From positions 12,674,620-12,738,619 of the forward strand of contig JAZAYU010000008.1 of assembly GCA_038501625.1 (NCBI GenBank): DNA of 64,000 nucleotides, written 5' to 3'. This DNA comes from Corbicula japonica. Its lineage: Eukaryota; Mollusca; Bivalvia; Venerida; Cyrenidae. The translations under genes and the position numbers were made by a program. The notes beneath the pieces were generated by a model. It saw nothing but the letters and a program-made list of their open reading frames with translations, was not told the DNA's origin and did no database searches. This document shows positions 58,843 to 64,000 of this stretch, piece by piece; positions within the stretch are counted from its first letter, which is position 1; the number at the start of each line of letters is the position of its first letter.

Positions 58843-61800
58843 CTCCACAGAGACCTCGGATGCAGGACTGGCCCCTCCCACACCGTGAACAACGTGGTCC
58901 AGGAATAAACGGATACTGACCAATGAAGTTTCCACTGCATAAAAAATAATTCACATTATAAGTAACGATAAAATACAGTATTCATTTTTCGTTGTTGAAA
59001 TAACTTGTATTCACACAAAACCCAACAGTCATTATTTTGAACTGCTAGGAATACAACTTCCCAGCGAATTCCGTGAATACAGCTTTCCTACTAAAGGGAG
59101 CATTCGAGGTGCTTATGACTCGTTTTGAGATATAGTTCCCCAGAGAGCTAATGCAATTCAAGACTTGTTTATACCAATACGCGGTGACGGAATTTTAGAA
59201 TTTTGTTTTAGAATTGTTAGGGTATGTCCAGCTATTCAGAAAAAAATACCAAGTCAGGCTGTAATAAGGTTCTCAGTTTCTCGTCATTGTTGGAGGCTGT
59301 CGGGAAATCTCTTGACCATTTAGTGAAAGCCGCATTATGTACAGAGAATATAATGATCCCATGATGATGATAAAAACTACATACGTAGAGATGGGTGGCA
59401 AGAGCACTGCGCCACCAACGTTGAATATATTCCATCATTTTGCCCTTTCCCAGCAATATTTTATCTTGATACTATAGTTTTTCTTTTTTGACACATGCAT
59501 AAACCCAGAAAACACGAATTTAACCCATGTAATACGAACCTCAACTCGAAATAGAAAAATACAACAAACTTTCGTACCGTTTAAATAAATGATATTATTT
59601 GCGATTAAGTACACACTTTCACTATTTTTAAGCTTAATGAAATCAGCGTTTGAGTTTGATTGACGATAAACATACTGGAATAAGTGTCAGTTCATGAAGG
59701 AATACTCACGCTGGAGCGTAAAAACAGGCGAAGTACATAGCGTTTGTCTGAAGTTGCCCATATCCCACGCGCATAACTGGGCAAAAACTCAGTGCACACC
59801 CAACGCGTGATGTCGTCGCCCAAATCAACTGAAATTTGTGAGAAAAATAAAATAACCCCAAAACGTTGAAGATAATAGTTTTTCATAGATATATTATCAA
59901 AATTTGAGAAAAATATAAAAATGCTTGATCAAACTTGAAATAAACGTTGTTTTTCGCTGGCATAAAAACAAACAATAAAAACATCATTTAAATGAATTAA
60001 AATCTGTTAATTTTTCATTTACTTTTCGCAGACAAAAGTGGTGTTGTATTTTAAGCTCATGAAATATTATGTTAGAGGTACTTAGATATTAATATTCGTT
60101 TTTCTGAAGCTTTTTGGGGTAATAAATGTTACGGGAACCATCATCTGAATGCCAACTCACTTTCGCCGTAAACAAAAATAAACGAGAACACAGGCCTTTG
60201 CTTTATAGGCAATCAAACTGTGTACTAAATATACCAGAATGTTTTGGCAGGAATAACATTCAAATGATAATTTAGTGTCTTTTAAGGTTTTCTCACTGGC
60301 TTTCTGCAAATTGATATCGGGATAAAATAAAGGCAATGAAGGTTTTAATGAAGGATAGTTCACCTACATCCATGCCTGAAGGTTATAAAGCTGAGATTGG
60401 AAACCAGCCTCAAATCTCAATCATCTGATTGACCAGTCGCCATTTCAGCTAATCAGACGCTTGAGATTTGAGACTGGTTTCCATACTCAGTTATATAATC
60501 TTGGGCACATATTTTGTTTGATAGAAATGGAAATGGAAAAACAAGAACAAGTTACCTGAGTATAGTGGCAGGCTGCCCCACAGGATCTCGACCAGCGGTA
60601 AATACGTTTTTCTGAGGCCCACAGACCTATGGATCTCTGTATTACTGAGCGCGGGGGAACAGGACTTCCGGTGCTCGTGAAATAAGATAAGTTCTCTCCA
60701 AGGCCCCCTCTTTGATGTTCGAAATAACAGCCACTAGCCCACTGGGCGGCTCTTGCTTCTAAATATCGATCCCATACCTTAAATATTCGACATTATTTAC
60801 AAAAATTGCCGTTGTGGACACAACATCGTGTCTCAGCTTTGAATGGAAAAAGATTTTCAATTAAGAAGCGTGCTTTTTCTGAAACATGTTTTTATATTTT
60901 ATTGTATCCCATGGGTTAATGGTCAAAATGTCAGGGCGTAATCGATTTCAACCCACGTTTTCGTGATTTCGAACTTCGGACATGATTTAAATTAATTAAA
61001 TTATTGTTTTATTCTACCTTTTAAATTTGGTTCGTTAAAACGTTTTGTTTTATTTTAATTAACTAATATTAACAAAGAAACGGGAAATTTAATTTCTAGC
61101 TTATGCTATTAATAATTTTAATCATGTTAATTGATTATTTTCTCAAATCATTTCAATACAGTTTACATATACCACAGGCTCTCAAAAAACTCTGTTGACT
61201 GTTAAAGAATATATGTTTTACTTGGGTCTTAATTGGTAAATCAACATAAGAAATTCAAGGTAATTTTCTGTCGCATGAGTTTTGATTGCATGAAAAAACA
61301 TTAATTTCATATTGACAATAAATGACAGTCAACGGATCAATCCAATGTCTGTCTAATAAAAAATATATAATAAGTGACACATTAGAACTTTAGGTGGGTG
61401 TATATACCAAATTTCAAATATTATATCATTCTTGAACAACAGAGTTAATTAAACGTGAAAACAGATTTTGTATTGTGCATTCTTTTGGGACATAATTCGA
61501 AGAAAAATAACTGCGTGTTTTGTTGTTTTTTGTTAAAAAATATAAAAAGAGCTTTGAAAGATCATGTTTCGTTTATTCATTTTGAATGATTCTATTTGCT
61601 CTAAAGCATAGTAGAAAAAAACACGATTATTACATCGCTCGCTTGTTTGTTCATGTGCACAGAAACAATTAAACTATTTTTGTCATTTCAAATATTAGAA
61701 AAAAAGTAATTTGCAAATATTGGCCATTTAACAAAACAAAATGCTTTAATATAAAATGGTCATTAATTATCGATGGAAACTGTCTTTATCGAAAATTTAC

Positions 61801-62013
61801 TGAGGCGTTTTTTTGTTGTTTTTTTTAAATCTTTTTCTTAGGAAAAGCAGAATTACTTACCATATATCTCATGTTGGAAGCAGGTTCCAGACGTCTGTAG
61901 AAATTATGAGCTTGTAAAATGGCACTGTGGTAAGGTCGGATATTAATCAAGATACTGCTACAGCAGGGCAAAAGACAGACCAATGCTAAAACACGTACAA
62001 CTGTAGTATCCAT
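58843..62013 (-). CDS. Secreted CAP/CRISP-family protein, 4 exons (3' end open)
   Basis: Minus-strand exons: 62013-61861, 60777-60556, 59828-59710, 58934-58843, all with GT/AG borders and matching phases (0, 0, 2). The 195 residues start with a signal peptide (MDTTVVRVLALVCLLPCCSS). The CAP domain follows: LQAHNFYRRLEPASNM, then VWDRYLEARAAQWASGC. His72 (FEH), Glu79 (GENL), Glu107 (WASEK) and His122 (CHYTQ) form the conserved cavity tetrad. Next come LIWATTSRVGCALSFC and the second signature YFACFYAPAGN. A short Cys-rich hinge ends it (PRCSRCGRGQSCIRGLC). CAP proteins are extracellular, with roles in immunity, reproduction or sterol binding; the role here is unknown. The last exon ends at a good donor (GTAAGG), so a further exon may exist. 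Without splicing, the frame stops at 58785 after about 20 residues with a hydrophobic end. Confidence 0.94.
60373..60506. repeat. P1 palindromic MITE in CAP intron 2
   Basis: It contains GGTTATAAAGCTGAGATTGG, CCTCAAATCTCAATC, GCCATTTCAGCTAATCAGAC, TTGAGATTTGAGACTGG and TTATATAATCTTGGGC. Nearly full length. It lies between CAP exons 2 and 3. Confidence 0.85.
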
Positions 62014-63860
62014 TTTTGAATTATCGATTTTTTTACTTCCAATTTAAATTTATTGATTTTAAGTTGTTTATTCAAACTAAAGCAACATGACTTTATAGAT
62101 GCACCTGTTTGTTTCGTCGAAAAATATTAAATGCAAGACAGAGTCTTCAATTTATTAAAGTAATTTAACCCCCACAGGGAGAAAATAAAACAAAATATCT
62201 CTTGAATAATATCACCTGTGTGTGACAAAAGTTTTTACTGAGAATAAACATTTATCATATCTCTATATATCAATATCATTGAGCATGTTCGTAAATAGGT
62301 GAAAGATGTTCATCTTGTTAATGCCCAGCCTTTAATTAATTAATTGTTATGTAGTTTTCCTGGGTCATTTAGTATCACATTCACGCGACCTGGTCAATTA
62401 TTGATTATTTTAAAGTAGGTTTTCAGCGTACAATACAGCTCGCTTTTCTCTCATGCATATGTTAGATCAAACTATTTTAGAAGTTTAAAATTGCTAATTT
62501 AAAAACTTGATATTATACGGCTTTTACAGAAGTCTAATTTAATATTTGGCTGTGAAATCGAAAGGAACCCACTTTGCGACTCTATTGTCCAATTTTACTT
62601 GTTCAGAAACATACAAAGTTTAAATCAAATTTATTTATGTAAATAATGTGTACATATTTTCGATAGTAGACACGACGGGGAAAAAGTTGGTTCCAATCCA
62701 TATAGCTTGATAAGGGAGATGACTCGAACAACAGGAAAACCTTCTCGTTGCATTTACCTCGCTTTCTCCGCACCGAATAAATATTTGAGGAAATGACCGA
62801 AAAATCTTAATAGTGTCAGCATGATGTACAAACTTGAAACATGTCACAAACGCATGTTACATGCATTAAAGCAAAAACCAATTAGCATTTACAATTTAAT
62901 TGTCAATTGTGATTGACGATTACATAATAGACGCATCTGACAATGACTGAAATGTGGAAACAATGAGACAAATAGTCCATGTCTTAAATGTGCATTTACA
63001 GAACCATTAATGTCAAAAGAGCGCTGCTGTTTTGTGTTTACTAATCAACTAATCGAGTAAACATGATAAAACTACAAAAGATGTCAATTGGAACTAAATA
63101 AATCTTAGGATAGGTGGATACAAGGTGAATCATAAGTGTGTTTTTGCCAAATTCTTGACCACAATATGATCCGTCCATACTAGAAGACCATATAATTGGT
63201 TTTATTAATGTGTTAAGTCTATCCGACAATACACAAGAAGTCCGCATGAACTGTAAATGAAGATTAATAGCTTAAAGCAGAATTTACGCATGCACGAACA
63301 CTGTTACATATTTAACTGATGTAAGATAAGTAGACAGCCACGTGATACTGTTATAATATAACTATGGATCTAGCCAGATGTGGGCGAATAATATATTTTT
63401 CCATTGATTAATAATCTTCTAGAGAATATGATGTTACGAAAAATGTAAAACTGTTAACTGCTGATAAAACTATTCATGTATTTAAATTACCTTGTGTGTC
63501 ACGTGATTGTCAAGTTCTTGATAATGTACTATACAATTCCAGCCATGCATTCAACAATGTTTAAGAAAGGTTAAGCCTTGTAGTAATTTTAATCTATGAA
63601 GATGCAGCAATTTGCAACTTAGATGTTCGTTGTTTGAATTAAATGCATGCATGTATAAGTAGCATGCGCACGAGGCAGCAGAATTTGCATAGTTTGAGTA
63701 TATACATGCATTTACTGACAATATGTATCAGTCATCAAAACTTATATAGACTTTTTCACACAAACACCGCAACGCTGAGAGCTCACGTTATAAAGTCTTC
63801 AGGTAAAGCTTGTGACACCATTGCTGAGCTCAATAAACCCAGCGGTATTCGACTCTTTGC
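62014..63860. other. CAP upstream flank and gene-free DNA
   Basis: This would contain the CAP promoter (minus strand), but no TATA or other element could be assigned with confidence. No other exon is supported. Confidence 0.45.
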
Positions 63861-63887
63861 TTAACAAAATGTCCATTATTGTTATTG

Positions 63888-63935
63888 CCCTTGCGTGTTT
63901 CCGTGTAAATCACTGAGCTATCGGGCTGGACCTGG
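63888..63935 (-). repeat. tRNA-like A-box fragment
   Basis: On the minus strand, CCCGATAGCTCAGTGATTTA resembles a tRNA A-box region. The B box would be missing or diverged. Confidence 0.4.
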
Positions 63936-64000
63936 AGTTGGTTCAAAAAGCTCCGCGCAGTCGTCGCACTTGCTGGAGGCGCCGGTGTCGGCGGTAGAGC
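63930..64000. other. GC-rich window edge, possible exon border
   Basis: The last 70 bases are much richer in G+C than the rest. On the minus strand one frame is open through them (SSKCDDCAELFEPTP) up to a possible donor (CCAG|GTCCAG); on the plus strand another frame is open after GACCTGGAG. Either could be the edge of a coding exon beyond the window. Confidence 0.3.

Overview
This 64 kb window is AT-rich, intron-rich and repeat-packed animal DNA. Spliceosomal introns with GT/AG borders, tRNA-derived SINE heads, palindromic MITE-like elements, decayed LINEs and long tandem arrays all argue for a metazoan. The repeat style and the two protein families found suggest a bivalve mollusc. That assignment is inferred from general knowledge and was not tested by a search. 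Most open reading frames in the window are short and are explained by repeats.

Two protein-coding genes can be rebuilt with consistent splice phases. (1) Plus strand, 37121-46149: an alpha-arrestin (arrestin domain-containing protein) of 449 residues in seven coding exons. (2) Minus strand, 62013-58843: a secreted CAP/CRISP-family protein with a signal peptide, a full CAP domain carrying the His/Glu tetrad, and a Cys-rich tail, in four exons; the 3' end is uncertain. Less certain are a 5' coding exon of unknown function (16161-16616, +), a C2HC zinc-finger 3'-terminal exon (9652-9735, +), a small exon duplicated in inverted orientation (9062-9122, + and about 11940-11880, -), and a possible C2H2 exon near 14.6 kb.

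Layout. 0-8.6 kb: gene-free, with hairpins, palindromic repeats and one internally repetitive transposon (3774-4975). 8.9-16.6 kb: the candidate zinc-finger and other exons and the inverted duplication. 18.7-23.3 kb: a TIR-bounded element into which a 5'-truncated LINE is inserted; the LINE lacks its reverse-transcriptase catalytic core. 23.5-24.0 kb: a 0.5 kb element with perfect 27-bp TIRs. 25.6-30.4 kb: a 4.7 kb foldback-like satellite built of 120-bp units, with inverted ends and telomere-type repeats at its symmetry centre. 34.4-36.3 kb: a LINE 3' end split by a 1 kb DNA transposon. 37-46 kb: the arrestin gene, whose introns hold a 32-bp minisatellite, SINE-like insertions and, strikingly, tandem duplications that copy one splice acceptor and one splice donor several times. 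48.6-49.9 kb: a minisatellite and an RT relic. 50-55 kb: repeats only. 55.4-58.4 kb: a 3 kb element with 350-bp inverted arms rich in a 16-bp palindrome. 58.8-62.0 kb: the CAP gene. 62-64 kb: gene-free, with a GC-rich edge that may be the start of another exon.

The two solid genes have unrelated roles (membrane-cargo trafficking adaptor; secreted protein) and nothing suggests they work together. The most unusual feature is the duplication of splice sites inside the arrestin gene.
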